DNA of 64,000 nt from Leclercia sp. AS011. Its GTDB lineage: Bacteria; Pseudomonadota; Gammaproteobacteria; Enterobacterales; Enterobacteriaceae. Below are positions 26,652 to 37,234 of this stretch, piece by piece (position 1 is the first letter of the stretch; every line of letters begins with the position of its first letter). Position numbers and translations under genes: made by a program. The stretch spans positions 2,577,989 to 2,641,988 of the forward strand of contig NZ_JBBCMA010000001.1 in NCBI RefSeq assembly GCF_037152535.1. Reading direction: 5' to 3'. The notes beneath the pieces were generated by a model. That model ran no database searches. It was not told the origin of the DNA and saw nothing but the letters and a program-made list of their open reading frames with translations.

Positions 26652-29600
26652 TGCTGAAACGTCTGTTAAGTAAACTGACGGGAAACCGTCAGCAGATAGA
26701 ACGCCACCTGAAGAATCAGTACCAAATTGAGGAAAGCGGGCTCAGTTTTCCACAATCGTTGATTGATGACTCAGAGCTTTGGGCGCTGGCATCCTGGATT
26801 GAACAACTGGCAGAAGAAGACTATCTGATATCACTCACAGACCGCTGGTTATTGAGCTGGGATGCCTTGTATCGATTACTGGAAGACGAGGAACATTCCA
26901 GCAGTCTGCCTCTTATTGGCATCCCTGAGGTATTACCATTACGTGCAAGCCTGAGTTCGCGAGGGGCATTAAGCGATAGTGATTTTCGAGTCTGGATAGC
27001 GGAGTGGATTTCGGTTCCTGCACGCCAGTCGATTCGTTTCAATCGTACCGGCGCTATTTTTACTTATGAAAATCAACAGTACCTGTTATCGCGGGAAAAC
27101 TGGGCACTCTTACAAGCAATAGAGCAGCTTAGTACCCAGCAAATTCAGTCGACTGGCGAAACCACTAACCAGCTGGGATGGGCCGCTATTCGCAAATGTG
27201 CGAAACAAGCTGCCGCAAAATTTGATGACTATTTAGAAAAGACGCACGTTATCAAACCGACGTCGTTATCATTACGCCTGCGTAAGGCAACAATTGCTGA
27301 TACTGCCGTTATCGAGATTGAGCCACACTTCGAGGACCAGCCCGCTAACTGGCTCGGCAGCTTTGACAAGAACTCACAGGTTCACGATAGCTACCGTATT
27401 CCCGGAGAGAACGGCGAACTCAGCCATGTCATCATCCCACCCGAAGTGAAAGACGTCCTGAATTCAATACACGCAATCCCAGGCCGTCGGGTGGCCGGTA
27501 GTGAAGCGCTTTCCTTTGTTCGCAACCCCTACACTTTCCTGGGTGAAGATGCCGCCAGTGTTATTGCCCCCGAGGAACACGAACAAGCACTGTTTGATGC
27601 CCATATTTTCTTTCATCACTTTAGGCTTCAACCCCAAATCAATGATGAGAATAAGATAGAGAGCATTACGCTAATGCTTGAACCTGTCTCACCGGTGCCA
27701 CAACCCGAGACGTCATTCCTCTTCTCTGCTCCATGGGAACTGGAAAAATTTGTTCAGGCCGTAGGGATCAGCGTTGCCGCGCAAATGCCAGCGGGTTCCT
27801 GGCAGGGTTACGAACTGGAACTGAGCCAATTCACTGAACAACAATGGCATGATTGCCAGTCGCTGTTGTTGCGTTGGCAACAGGAAGTCGAGGGCAAGGA
27901 ATTTAACGATGTCCTGGATCTGAATAAATATGGCGATCGCGTTATCGGCATTGGTGAGTTCGAAAAAATATCCTCACCCTGGCTGACCAAGGCAAAAAGT
28001 GAAAACTGGCTTCCTGATGACATCGACTTCTCCGAGTTTTCGGTTGAAACACTGGATGGTTGGCAACCTGATAACCTGCAGCATTTTGATGAACTGCAGG
28101 AGAGAATCACCCAGGCAGAAGCAACTGGCGAAACGCATATCATCTCCCCCTGGAATGAGACTGAACTGCCACTGGATGCGGCGAAAACCTTCAGTAAGAA
28201 CTGGGAAAAACAACAAAATGCGGCACATGAATCAGAGGGCAATGTTGTTGAAAAAGCGGCCCGGGCAGTGCTCAAAATTGAACAGAATATTGAAGAAGCG
28301 GTTTACATTAAACAGCGCCGAAATTCACTCCTGAATGCCCGCCATGCTGAACCTGAAATTCCACTGAGCCTGAAAGAGCACATCCGGCTCAAAGACCATC
28401 AACGTGAAGGTGTGGCCTGGCTTCAGCAGCTTTTCCTTCGCTCACCTCAGGAAACTGCAGGTTGCCTGTTAGCGGATGATATGGGGCTGGGGAAAACGCT
28501 GCAGATCCTGAGCTTCCTGGTGTGGTTCATTGAAAAATTCTCTGACGAGCCACCAAGCCTCATCGTTGCCCCCGTTTCTCTTTTGGATAACTGGGAACGC
28601 GAACTCGACAATTTCTTCTACACCTCTGGGATTTCGGTGATGAAATTGTATGGCGACACCATCAAAGCGGTAAAATACCCGAAACAGGCTATTCCTGCTC
28701 ATCTGCAGTCTCAGGGAATCAAAAATCTGCTCAAACCCGGCTGGCAGGGTGAGGCGAAAATCATTCTGACGACCTACGAAACGCTTCGCGATCAGGAGTT
28801 CTCACTGGCGCGCCAGCCATGGTCCATCATGGTCTGCGACGAGGCACAAAAAATAAAGAACCCGGCAGCATTAATCACTCATGCAGCCAATGCGATACAA
28901 GCAAGATTCAAAGTGGCATGTACCGGCACGCCTGTCGAAAACACGCTTGTAGACCTCTGGAGCCTCTTTGATTTCGCTCAACCTGGTCTGTTAGGGGCGC
29001 TCAATGAATTTGGCAAACACTATGTTCGCCCTATCGAGAACGAAGCGGGCCGTGATACAGAGCGGCTTGAAAGTTTAAGGGCGTTGATTGAACCCCAGAC
29101 ATTACGCCGAACTAAAGAAGAAGTTGCGCGTGACTTACCGCAAAAAATCGAAGTTATCAGCTGTAAGCAACTGCCGCTTTCTGGCCCTCAAAAGCAACTG
29201 TATCTTTCTTCGATTGCAAACTGGCAACAACAACAGGCGCTCAGCGAGGGAATGCAGCAGGCAGGTGCGGGAATGTTAGGGTTATTACATCGTCTCAAAC
29301 TCATATGCGCGCACCCGGCAGTTGTTAACCCTGAGCCTCGATATCGGGAAGGGTCGCCAAAACTTAACTGGATGCTGAAAACGCTGGATGAAATTAAACA
29401 CACCAGTAAAGACAAGGTGATTATCTTTACTGAGCTGCGCGATCTTCAGCGCGAAGTCCAACATGCTATTCAACAGCGTTTTGGTTTCCGTCCGGTGATT
29501 ATCAATGGTGATACCAGCACCAAAAGTCAGAGCCAGAACAGCCGTCAGCGATTGATTGATGATTTCCAGGCTCAACCCGGCTTCGGCGTAATTATTCTCT

Positions 29601-29893
29601 CCACGGTCGCGGTTGGTTTTGGGGTTAACGTCCAGAAAGCTAATCACGTTATTCATTTCACCCGTTGCTGGAATCCGGCCAAAGAAGATCAGGCAACCGA
29701 CAGGGCATATCGAATTGGGCAAACAAAAGATGTATTTGTGTATTACCCAACGGTAAGAGACAGCGAAATTACAACATTTGAAGAGACATTAGATGAGCTT
29801 CTTAACCGCCGCCGCGCACTGGCAAGAGATATGCTCTGTACATCACCAGATTTGAATGGTGCAGATTTTGACGCCGTACTGAAGGGTGCGTAA
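26651..29893 (+). CDS. zorD: ZorD, SNF2-type helicase effector of type I Zorya
   Basis: Effector of 1080 aa; start at the ATG in TAATG rather than a TTG four codons earlier. The C-terminal half is a complete SNF2 ATPase: ADDMGLGKT (about residue 608), VCDEAQKIKNP (about 729), TGTPVENTLVDLWS, and the second lobe ending in DRAYRIGQTKDV. The N-terminal 500 residues have no motif that could be recognised by eye. In studied type I systems ZorD is the nuclease/translocase that degrades invading DNA. The gene ends 31 bp from the 3' end of thrW. Confidence 0.93.
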   Translation: MLKRLLSKLTGNRQQIERHLKNQYQIEESGLSFPQSLIDDSELWALASWIEQLAEEDYLISLTDRWLLSWDALYRLLEDEEHSSSLPLIGIPEVLPLRASLSSRGALSDSDFRVWIAEWISVPARQSIRFNRTGAIFTYENQQYLLSRENWALLQAIEQLSTQQIQSTGETTNQLGWAAIRKCAKQAAAKFDDYLEKTHVIKPTSLSLRLRKATIADTAVIEIEPHFEDQPANWLGSFDKNSQVHDSYRIPGENGELSHVIIPPEVKDVLNSIHAIPGRRVAGSEALSFVRNPYTFLGEDAASVIAPEEHEQALFDAHIFFHHFRLQPQINDENKIESITLMLEPVSPVPQPETSFLFSAPWELEKFVQAVGISVAAQMPAGSWQGYELELSQFTEQQWHDCQSLLLRWQQEVEGKEFNDVLDLNKYGDRVIGIGEFEKISSPWLTKAKSENWLPDDIDFSEFSVETLDGWQPDNLQHFDELQERITQAEATGETHIISPWNETELPLDAAKTFSKNWEKQQNAAHESEGNVVEKAARAVLKIEQNIEEAVYIKQRRNSLLNARHAEPEIPLSLKEHIRLKDHQREGVAWLQQLFLRSPQETAGCLLADDMGLGKTLQILSFLVWFIEKFSDEPPSLIVAPVSLLDNWERELDNFFYTSGISVMKLYGDTIKAVKYPKQAIPAHLQSQGIKNLLKPGWQGEAKIILTTYETLRDQEFSLARQPWSIMVCDEAQKIKNPAALITHAANAIQARFKVACTGTPVENTLVDLWSLFDFAQPGLLGALNEFGKHYVRPIENEAGRDTERLESLRALIEPQTLRRTKEEVARDLPQKIEVISCKQLPLSGPQKQLYLSSIANWQQQQALSEGMQQAGAGMLGLLHRLKLICAHPAVVNPEPRYREGSPKLNWMLKTLDEIKHTSKDKVIIFTELRDLQREVQHAIQQRFGFRPVIINGDTSTKSQSQNSRQRLIDDFQAQPGFGVIILSTVAVGFGVNVQKANHVIHFTRCWNPAKEDQATDRAYRIGQTKDVFVYYPTVRDSEITTFEETLDELLNRRRALARDMLCTSPDLNGADFDAVLKGA

Positions 29894-29924
29894 AGAATAA
29901 ATAAAACAGAATTAACAAGTTAGA

Positions 29925-30000
29925 TGGTGCCGATAATAGGAGTCGAACCTACGACCTTCGCATTACGAATGCGCTGCTCTACCAACTGAGCTATATCGGC
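29925..30000 (-). tRNA. thrW: tRNA-Thr(CGT)
   Basis: 76-nt cloverleaf beginning GCCGATATAGCTCAG and ending with encoded CCA. The anticodon is CGT within CGCATTCGTAATGCG, so it reads ACG threonine codons. Position beside proBA and the sequence match E. coli thrW, a well-known integration site (CP4-6 prophage in E. coli K-12). Here the defence island begins directly after the tRNA 3' end. Confidence 0.97.
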
Positions 30001-30026
30001 TTTCAGGAAAGGTACTACGGTGTAAA

Positions 30027-30055
30027 AGGGTAAGAAAAAGCGCCCACCCCGTCAA
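30027..30055 (-). promoter_or_regulatory. thrW promoter
   Basis: On the minus strand TTGACG (30050-30055) and TACCCT (30027-30032) are separated by 17 bp and lie just upstream of the tRNA 5' end. The rest of 30001-30317 has no credible gene. Confidence 0.7.
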
Positions 30056-30317
30056 CCCCTCGCCTTTTAGTCGTTGATTTTTACACCAACACGCGCAGAA
30101 ACCATACGAAATAAAGGGTTAAGGCCCGCCTTTCGTTCTTCCATAACCCATACTCGTCACATTTTGCGGCTATTTGTCCGTACCAGCGACCCGATCTCCC
30201 TTCTTCGTTCCAGGATCGGCTATCTTGAAAATTATCTTATTGAAATCAAGCCCCGCCATAACAGGTCGATACTAATTCTAATCGGAACACAGAAATGCCT
30301 GAGCGAGTGGGTAACTA

Positions 30318-32948
30318 ATGCATAAATTTTTTGTCACCGATGATATATCCGGCGCGGATGTGGAGCCTAAAAGAACGGCGACCTTCATCAAACGTGCCCT
30401 GCTGCTGATGGTTTCTCTGCTGACAGGGCTGTTTATCATCGCCATCATCGCGCTGCTGACCATCGTGCGAAACATCAATCAGGATAGCGATAAGCACAGC
30501 GCCATGCTGCTGGAAAAGGCGATCCATAACCGCGTGGATACGCTCACCACCCATATCAAAGACTACGCCTGGTGGGGTGAAGCCTACCAGCATCTTCATC
30601 CGAGGGTGGATACTGACTGGGCCTATACCCGGCAGAATATGGGTGCCACGCTGTGGCGCGATTTTGAGTACCAGGGTGTGTTCGTGCTGGACGGCAGCGG
30701 GCAGACCCGTTACAGCGTGATTGACGGCAAGCTGGCGACGGGCTCGCTGCAATCCTGGCTGGGAGCCGATCCCGTGCCTGAGCTGATTCAGAAATTAAAC
30801 AAGCCGGACGCTATCCCTCTGTCCAGTACGGTGGTGATGAAAAACGGCCATCCGGCGCTGGTGGCGGCGGCACGCATCACCACAGGTGACGATGCCAGTA
30901 TCCCTGTGGCTTCCGGCCCGGCCTCGGTGCTGGTTTTTGTTGATGTGCTGGATGACCGAAAGCTCATCGCGCTGGGCGAGGAGTACGGTATCGCCCAGAC
31001 CCGCGTGCAGCACAAGGATGCCCCGAAACTGGCAGGACGACGCGGGGTGGCAACGCTGCCTATTGACGGTCAGCAGATCACCATTGAGTGGAAAAGCGAT
31101 AACCCGGGACGGGAGCTGCTGCGCTATATCCTGCCGCTGCTGATCCTGCTGGCGCTCTGTACCGCCATTCCCGGCGTACTGCTGGGACGCAACGCACTGA
31201 AAAAGGCGCGGATGTATGATGAAAACACCTACCTGCTGGCCCAGAACCGTCTGGCGCTCACCGCCAGCGAACGTCGTTTTCGTGACGTTGCCGAGGCCAC
31301 CACGGACTGGATCTGGGAGACCGATCCCGAGCTGCGTTTTACCTGGCTTTCTGAGCGTTTTCCCGGCATTACCGGGCACAGTATCTCAGCCTGGATCGGT
31401 CGTCCGCTCAGCGAGTTCATGGCCGCCGACAACCAGTCGCTGGCGGAGTGGATCACCCTACCCGGCCAGACGGGCCATCGCCGCCTGCTGCACTGCCGCT
31501 ATCTCTCCGCGATGGGCCACCAGCGCTACTGCCATATTGCCATCAAACCGGTGATCACCCCGGAGGGAATCGCTGGCTACCGCGGCACCGCCACGGATGT
31601 CACCCTTGAGGTTGAGGCCCAGGCGCGGGTGGAGTATCTCTCCCGCCATGATGAGCTCACCGGGCTGCCCAACCGGGTACGGATGCGCGAGTTTCTGGAG
31701 GGCAAGCTGCGGGCGCAGCCCACGCAGGTGCATCCGCTGGCGATGCTCAGCCTCGATCTCGATAAGTTTAAGCCGGTCAACGATCTGTTCGGCCACGGTG
31801 CCGGGGATACCGTGCTGCATGAGGTCTCAGCCAGGCTCCGACACTGCATCCGCGATTACGATCTGGTGGCGCGCCAGGGCGGTGACGAATTTATTCTGGT
31901 GATCTCCGACATTCACGATCGGCGGTACATCGATACCCTGTGCGAACGCATCATCGCCGAGCTGACGCGCCCCTTCCTGATCAACGGAAATGAGATCGTG
32001 ATTGGGGCCAGCATCGGGATCGCCATGGCACCGCATGATGCCGTTGACGCGGGCGAACTCCTGCGCTTCTCGGACATCGCCCTGTACAAAGCCAAAAGCA
32101 CCGGACGCAACAAATGGGTGTTTTATACCCCTGAGATGGCGGAACAGATGGTGCAGCGCCGGGAGATGGAGGCGAGCCTGCGGGATGCCATCAAAAAAGA
32201 GCAGTTCCGTCTGGTCTACCAGCCACGTTACGGCCATGACTCCTCGCGGATCATCGCCGTGGAGGCGCTCATCCGCTGGGATCACCCCGAGCTTGGCCTG
32301 ATCATGCCGGATCAGTTTATTTCGCTAGCCGAAGAGACCGGGTTGATTATTCCGCTCAGCGACTGGGTGCTGAAAACCGCCTGTCGGGACGCGCAGCAGA
32401 TGCTGCACGGCCTCTCGGTGTCGGTGAATATCTCTGCCGTTGAGTTCCAGTCCTGGCAGGTGGTGGACCGCATCAGGGATGCGTTGCAGGCATCGCAGTT
32501 AGATCCGGCCCGGCTGGAGATCGAAATTACCGAAAACGCCACCCTGTGGAATCCGGAAAACAGCCTCGAAATCATGCTGGCGCTGAAGAAACTGGGCGTG
32601 AAGCTGCTGATGGATGATTTCGGCACCGGCTACTCCTCCCTGAGCTATCTGCGCAATTTCCCGTTCGATGGCATCAAGCTGGATAAATCCTTTATCGACG
32701 GCATGCCGGACAGCGACAGCGCCAATACCATCGTCGAGAATATTATCGGTCTCGGCAAAGCGTTCTCGCTGAGTATTACGGCAGAAGGGGTGGAGACCGA
32801 AGGGCAGTTGCAGAAGCTGATGATGATGAAGTGCGATGAAACCCAGGGCTACTTAATCAGCAGGCCGCTCAGCCTGACGGCGTTACAGGAACAAATTGCC
32901 GCGCTGGACTCGGCGGCACAGGAACGGATGGAGCAGAAATTACCGTGA
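30318..32948 (+). CDS. Membrane CHASE4-PAS-GGDEF-EAL cyclic-di-GMP enzyme
   Basis: Sensor enzyme of 876 aa for cyclic-di-GMP turnover. Layout: transmembrane helix (about 27-50), periplasmic CHASE4-like sensor (about 55-265, with DYAWWGEAYQHL), second transmembrane helix (about 272-292), PAS domain (about 315-440), GGDEF (intact RQGGDEF near 519, with the inhibitory site RDYD five residues before it) and EAL (EALIRW near 648, MDDFGTGYSSLSYL, AEGVET). Both active sites look complete, so it could make or break down the messenger. The sensed signal is unknown. It converges on proA. Confidence 0.9.
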   Translation: MHKFFVTDDISGADVEPKRTATFIKRALLLMVSLLTGLFIIAIIALLTIVRNINQDSDKHSAMLLEKAIHNRVDTLTTHIKDYAWWGEAYQHLHPRVDTDWAYTRQNMGATLWRDFEYQGVFVLDGSGQTRYSVIDGKLATGSLQSWLGADPVPELIQKLNKPDAIPLSSTVVMKNGHPALVAAARITTGDDASIPVASGPASVLVFVDVLDDRKLIALGEEYGIAQTRVQHKDAPKLAGRRGVATLPIDGQQITIEWKSDNPGRELLRYILPLLILLALCTAIPGVLLGRNALKKARMYDENTYLLAQNRLALTASERRFRDVAEATTDWIWETDPELRFTWLSERFPGITGHSISAWIGRPLSEFMAADNQSLAEWITLPGQTGHRRLLHCRYLSAMGHQRYCHIAIKPVITPEGIAGYRGTATDVTLEVEAQARVEYLSRHDELTGLPNRVRMREFLEGKLRAQPTQVHPLAMLSLDLDKFKPVNDLFGHGAGDTVLHEVSARLRHCIRDYDLVARQGGDEFILVISDIHDRRYIDTLCERIIAELTRPFLINGNEIVIGASIGIAMAPHDAVDAGELLRFSDIALYKAKSTGRNKWVFYTPEMAEQMVQRREMEASLRDAIKKEQFRLVYQPRYGHDSSRIIAVEALIRWDHPELGLIMPDQFISLAEETGLIIPLSDWVLKTACRDAQQMLHGLSVSVNISAVEFQSWQVVDRIRDALQASQLDPARLEIEITENATLWNPENSLEIMLALKKLGVKLLMDDFGTGYSSLSYLRNFPFDGIKLDKSFIDGMPDSDSANTIVENIIGLGKAFSLSITAEGVETEGQLQKLMMMKCDETQGYLISRPLSLTALQEQIAALDSAAQERMEQKLP

Positions 32949-32982
32949 TAACGCGGGCAGCAGACGCCGCCCGCGTGGAGGA

Positions 32983-34236
32983 TCACGCCCGAATGGTGTC
33001 GTCGCCGAAGCCGATCCACTTGTAGGTGGTCAGCGCTTCCAGCCCCATCGGGCCACGCGCGTGCAGCTTCTGGGTGCTGACCGCCACTTCCGCACCGAGG
33101 CCAAACTGGCCGCCGTCGGTAAAGCGGGTGGAGGCGTTCACGTACACGGCAGATGAATCCACTTCGTTCACAAAGCGGTTGGCATTGCTCAGGGTGCGGG
33201 TAAGGATCGCGTCCGAGTGCTGGGTGCCGTGGGCGCGGATATGGGCGATGGCGTCGTCCAGATCGGCCACCACCTTCACGTTCAGATCCAGCGACAGGAA
33301 CTCGTCGTCGTACTGTTCTGCTTTCACTTCCTCAACCTTCGCCGGGCCATCTTTCAGCAGCGTCAGCGCGTTGGCATCGGCGTGCAGGATGACGCCGCTC
33401 TCTGCCATCTGCTTGCTCAGCGCAGGCAGGAAGGTGTCAGCGATGTCCTGATGCACCAGCACTGTCTCCACCGAGTTACAGGCACTCGGACGCTGGATTT
33501 TGGCGTTAACGATGACGTTAAGGGCCGGGTCGAACCCGGCGGTGTCATCCACAAAGATGTGGCATACGCCGATACCGCCGGTGATCACCGGGATGGTCGA
33601 CTGCTCACGGCACAGCTTGTGCAACCCTGCCCCGCCGCGCGGGATCAGCATGTCGATGTATTTGTCCATGCGCAGCATTTCGTTCACCAGGGCACGATCC
33701 GGGTTTTCAATCGCCTGAATCGCCCCGGCCGGCAGGCCGCACTCCTCCAGCGCCTGCTGGATCACTTTTACCGTTGCGGCGTTAGTGCGCCATGTCTCTT
33801 TCCCGCCGCGCAGGATCGCGGCGTTGCCGGTTTTCAGGCACAGGGAGGCGACATCAACGGTGACGTTCGGGCGCGCTTCGTAGATCACGCCGATCACCCC
33901 AAGCGGCACGCGGCGACGTTCAATGCGCAGGCCGCTGTCCAGCAGTCCGCCGTCAATCACCTGCCCGACCGGATCGGCGAGGCTGCACACCTGACGCACG
34001 TCGTCGGCAATGCTTTTCAGGCGCGCGGGGTTTAAGGCCAGGCGATCGAGCAGCGCCTCGCTCAGGCCGTTGCGGCGGGCTTCTAACAGATCCTGCTCGT
34101 TAGCGAGCAAAATCTCGTGAGACTGGGCTTCGAGATACTCTGCGATTTTTTCCAGCACGCGGTTTTTCTCGCGGCTGGAAAGGAGCGCCAGTTTGTACGA
34201 GGCGGCTTTGGCAGCGGCGCCCATTTGTTCCAGCAT
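32983..34236 (-). CDS. proA: Gamma-glutamyl phosphate reductase
   Basis: Second enzyme of proline synthesis (417 aa): NADPH-dependent reduction of glutamyl phosphate to glutamate semialdehyde in the cytoplasm. The aldehyde dehydrogenase fold is clear, with [23 protein letters not shown] near residue 120 and the active-site cysteine in [14 protein letters not shown] near 255. Full length compared with E. coli ProA. It is 10 bp downstream of proB in one operon, as throughout the enterobacteria. Confidence 0.97.
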   Translation of the reverse strand: MLEQMGAAAKAASYKLALLSSREKNRVLEKIAEYLEAQSHEILLANEQDLLEARRNGLSEALLDRLALNPARLKSIADDVRQVCSLADPVGQVIDGGLLDSGLRIERRRVPLGVIGVIYEARPNVTVDVASLCLKTGNAAILRGGKETWRTNAATVKVIQQALEECGLPAGAIQAIENPDRALVNEMLRMDKYIDMLIPRGGAGLHKLCREQSTIPVITGGIGVCHIFVDDTAGFDPALNVIVNAKIQRPSACNSVETVLVHQDIADTFLPALSKQMAESGVILHADANALTLLKDGPAKVEEVKAEQYDDEFLSLDLNVKVVADLDDAIAHIRAHGTQHSDAILTRTLSNANRFVNEVDSSAVYVNASTRFTDGGQFGLGAEVAVSTQKLHARGPMGLEALTTYKWIGFGDDTIRA

Positions 34237-34246
34237 GTCCTGCTCC

Positions 34247-35350
34247 TTAACGGGTGATCATATCGTCGCGATGGACAGCAACCGGGCCATACTCATAGCC
34301 GAGAATGGCGTCGATCTGCTGTGAATGGTGGCCTGCAATACGGCGCAGCGCGTCGCTGTTATAGCGGCAGACGCCATGGGCAATGTCGCGCCCTTCCAGA
34401 TTACAGATACGGATCACTTCACCACGAGAGAAGTTGCCTGTCACGTTTTTAATTCCTTTTGGAAGCAATGAGCTGCCTCGTTCCAGAATCGCAGCAGTAG
34501 CGCCTTCATCAACGGTGATCTCCCCGGCAGGCGGTGCGCCGAAAATCCAGCGTTTACGGTTTTCCAGCGGGGTGGCTTCGGCGTGGAAACGGGTGCCGAC
34601 CGAAATGCCTTCCATCACATCACCAATCACGCCCGGACGGCTGCCCGCGGCGATGATGGTGTCAATCCCGGCCCGGCACGCCACGTCGGCGGCCTGCAGT
34701 TTGGTGCCCATGCCGCCGGTGCCGAGGCCCGACACGCTGTCGCCCGCAATGGCGCGCAGCGCATCGTCGATGCCTTTCACATCGGTGATCAGTTCTGCCT
34801 GCGGGTTGGTGCGCGGGTCGGCGGTGAACAGCCCCTGTTGATCGGTGAGCAGCAGCAGTTTATCGGCACCCGCCAGAATCGCGGCCAGCGCCGAAAGGTT
34901 ATCGTTGTCGCCGACCTTAATTTCTGCGGTGGCGACCGCATCGTTTTCGTTAATCACCGGCACGATGTTGTTATCCAGCAGCGCGCGCAGGGTATCGCGG
35001 GCGTTGAGGAAACGTTCGCGGTCTTCCATATCGGCGCGGGTCAGCAGCATCTGACCGACGTGGATGCCGTAGATAGAGAACAGCTGTTCCCAGAGTTGAA
35101 TCAGGCGGCTCTGCCCTACCGCCGCCAGCAGCTGCTTGGAGGCAATGGTGGCGGGGAGTTCGGGGTAACCCAGGTGCTCACGTCCGGCGGCAATCGCCCC
35201 GGAGGTCACAATCACAATACGGTGCCCTGCGGCATGCAGCTGTGCGCACTGGCGGACCAGTTCGACAATGTGGGCGCGATTAAGGCGGCGCGATCCGCCT
35301 GTTAACACACTGGTACCGAGTTTTACCACCAGCGTCTGGCTGTCACTCAT
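34247..35350 (-). CDS. proB: Glutamate 5-kinase
   Basis: First enzyme of proline synthesis, phosphorylating glutamate with ATP. The ATG at 35350 ([19 protein letters not shown]) gives 367 aa, the exact E. coli length; a longer frame upstream is not supported. The amino acid kinase domain ([32 protein letters not shown]) is followed by a C-terminal PUA domain from about residue 275. Usually feedback-inhibited by proline. Confidence 0.97.
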   Translation of the reverse strand: MSDSQTLVVKLGTSVLTGGSRRLNRAHIVELVRQCAQLHAAGHRIVIVTSGAIAAGREHLGYPELPATIASKQLLAAVGQSRLIQLWEQLFSIYGIHVGQMLLTRADMEDRERFLNARDTLRALLDNNIVPVINENDAVATAEIKVGDNDNLSALAAILAGADKLLLLTDQQGLFTADPRTNPQAELITDVKGIDDALRAIAGDSVSGLGTGGMGTKLQAADVACRAGIDTIIAAGSRPGVIGDVMEGISVGTRFHAEATPLENRKRWIFGAPPAGEITVDEGATAAILERGSSLLPKGIKNVTGNFSRGEVIRICNLEGRDIAHGVCRYNSDALRRIAGHHSQQIDAILGYEYGPVAVHRDDMITR

Positions 35351-35654
35351 GATTCTCTGCCATTCAACAATAAGGGAAATGATATCAATCAGACTTTTTA
35401 TCAGGACTGGAGCCCGTTGCCAACCGCCTTCACTCACAGGCGACGACTTTGTTGCGCGGGATCAGGAAGCGTAGCGGCAAACGTTGACACTTTTATTACT
35501 GAAATAAAAAAACACAGTTTTTTAAACTTATTCTGTATTTGTCATAAAACGTTCATTTCATCACGTTAAAACCCTTCCTGTTTTTTCACGGAACATAAGC
35601 ATGAGCTGACTGTTCAGCGAATATTAGCGCGTTTATAAGAAACCAGGATTGAAA
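35351..35654. promoter_or_regulatory. Divergent proB/phoE control region
   Basis: 304 bp with no gene. It carries the proB promoter on one side and the Pho-regulated phoE promoter on the other; the AT-rich middle (35490-35560) contains the Pho box. Confidence 0.6.
35539..35556 (+). promoter_or_regulatory. Pho box upstream of phoE
   Basis: TTGTCAT-AAAA-CGTTCAT fits the PhoB recognition pattern of two 7-bp CTGTCAT-like repeats 11 bp apart (6 of 7 and 5 of 7 matches). It lies about 100 bp before the phoE start, consistent with activation under phosphate starvation. Confidence 0.65.
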
Positions 35655-36707
35655 ATGAAAAAGAGTACTCTGGCATTAGTGGTAATGGGCGTCGTAGCAT
35701 CTTCATCTGTACAGGCAGCCGAAGTATTTAATAAGAACGGCAATAAACTGGACGTGTACGGGAAAGTAAAAGCCATGCGTTATATCAGCGATGATGACGC
35801 TAAAGATGGCGACCAGACTTACGTGCGTTTCGGCTTTAAAGGCGAAACTCAGGTTAACGAACAACTGACCGGTTATGGTCGCTGGGAAGCGGAATTCTCC
35901 GGCAATAAAGCCGAAAGCGACGCGACGCAAAAAACCCGTCTGGCGTTTGCCGGTCTTAAGCTGAAGGACTTCGGTTCAATCGATTACGGTCGTAACCTCG
36001 GCGCGCTGTATGACGTCGAAGCCTGGACCGATATGTTCCCGGAATTCGGCGGTGACTCCTCCGCACAGACCGACAACTTCATGACCAAACGCGCCAGCGG
36101 CCTGGCAACCTACCGTAATACCGACTTCTTCGGCGCCATTGATGGCCTGGATCTGACCCTGCAATATCAGGGTAAAAACGAAGGTCGCGAAGCGAAGAAA
36201 CAGAACGGCGACGGTTTCGGTACTGCGCTGACCTATGATTTCGGCGGCAGCGATTTCGCCATCAGCGGCGCGTACACCAACTCTGACCGCACCAATGCCC
36301 AGAATCTGCTGGCGCGTGGTGAAGGTGAAAAAGCCGAAGCCTGGGGCACCGGTCTGAAATATGACGCCAATAACCTTTACCTGGCCACCATGTACACCGA
36401 AACGCGCAATATGACGCCAATCTCCGGCGGCTTTGCGAATAAAGCGCAGAACTTCGAAGCCGTGGCGCAATATCAGTTTGACTTTGGTCTGCGCCCGTCC
36501 CTGGGTTATGTCCAGTCTAAAGGCAAAGATATTGAAGGTATCGGTGATGAAGATATCGTGAAATATATCGACGTCGGCGCGACCTATTATTTCAACAAAA
36601 ATATGTCGGCGTTTGTTGATTATAAAATCAACCAGATTGATGACGACAATAAACTGGGCGTGAGCAGCGATGATATCGTTGCCCTGGGCATGACCTACCA
36701 GTTCTGA
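35655..36707 (+). CDS. phoE: Outer membrane phosphoporin PhoE
   Basis: Trimeric porin of 350 aa. The ATG at 35655 begins a standard signal peptide ([21 protein letters not shown]). The mature protein starts [17 protein letters not shown] as in the OmpC/OmpF/PhoE family, has the loop 3 motif [15 protein letters not shown], and ends with the outer membrane signal TYQF. PhoE rather than OmpC/OmpF is assigned from its position beside proBA and crl and the Pho box. It favours anions such as phosphate. Confidence 0.94.
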   Translation: MKKSTLALVVMGVVASSSVQAAEVFNKNGNKLDVYGKVKAMRYISDDDAKDGDQTYVRFGFKGETQVNEQLTGYGRWEAEFSGNKAESDATQKTRLAFAGLKLKDFGSIDYGRNLGALYDVEAWTDMFPEFGGDSSAQTDNFMTKRASGLATYRNTDFFGAIDGLDLTLQYQGKNEGREAKKQNGDGFGTALTYDFGGSDFAISGAYTNSDRTNAQNLLARGEGEKAEAWGTGLKYDANNLYLATMYTETRNMTPISGGFANKAQNFEAVAQYQFDFGLRPSLGYVQSKGKDIEGIGDEDIVKYIDVGATYYFNKNMSAFVDYKINQIDDDNKLGVSSDDIVALGMTYQF

Positions 36708-36717
36708 TTGTGCGAAA

Positions 36718-36752
36718 TAAAAAACCCGGCGCTGGATGGCCGGGTTTTTTTA
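36718..36752. terminator. Bidirectional terminator between phoE and crl
   Basis: Stem AAAACCCGGC / GCCGGGTTTT with an 8-base loop; A-run before and T-run after serve both converging genes. Confidence 0.85.
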
Positions 36753-36775
36753 TTGTCTGTTTTTCACGTCGAAGG

Positions 36776-37177
36776 TTAAGCGGTCAGCTTCACCGGCTCG
36801 TTGGTGAAATCATCAGCAGGCTCGAGTTTCAGATCGAACGTCGCCAGCAGCGTGCGGGCTTTCTCGTGGAATTCACGCAGGGTATGCTCCAGGCGCTGGA
36901 CCACTTCCGGATCCTTAATCGCCGTCGCCTGCCAGTGGCCCTCTTTATCGAACAGGCCAAACTGGTAGCTATAGGTGAAGCGTGATGCTTCGGCTTCCAT
37001 TTCCATCCACCATCCCCAGAATTCGCGCTTCTCCGGCGCTGGCTTTACGTTAACGCACACGGCCAGGCAGTCGAAAAAAAAGCAATTCTCTTCGCACTGC
37101 TCTTCGCGGATGTAGGGGCCAAGAGCCATAAACTTCTTGATCATTCTACTTTTCGGATGTCCACTCGGTAACGTCAT
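36776..37177 (-). CDS. crl: Sigma factor-binding protein Crl
   Basis: Protein of 133 aa that helps the stationary-phase sigma factor RpoS bind RNA polymerase core. The sequence has the conserved [11 protein letters not shown] and the tryptophan-rich [10 protein letters not shown] core. Length and position between phoE and frsA match E. coli. It converges with phoE. Confidence 0.96.
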   Translation of the reverse strand: MTLPSGHPKSRMIKKFMALGPYIREEQCEENCFFFDCLAVCVNVKPAPEKREFWGWWMEMEAEASRFTYSYQFGLFDKEGHWQATAIKDPEVVQRLEHTLREFHEKARTLLATFDLKLEPADDFTNEPVKLTA

Positions 37178-37234
37178 TGCGATCTCCTTTTATGAAGCCA
37201 CTGTTGTACCAAACCTTAAGAAATTAGCAATCTA

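Noticed and set aside
30074..30325. 83-codon frame between thrW and the EAL gene
   Set aside because: No ribosome site or family resemblance; it lies over the tRNA promoter region and runs into the EAL gene start.
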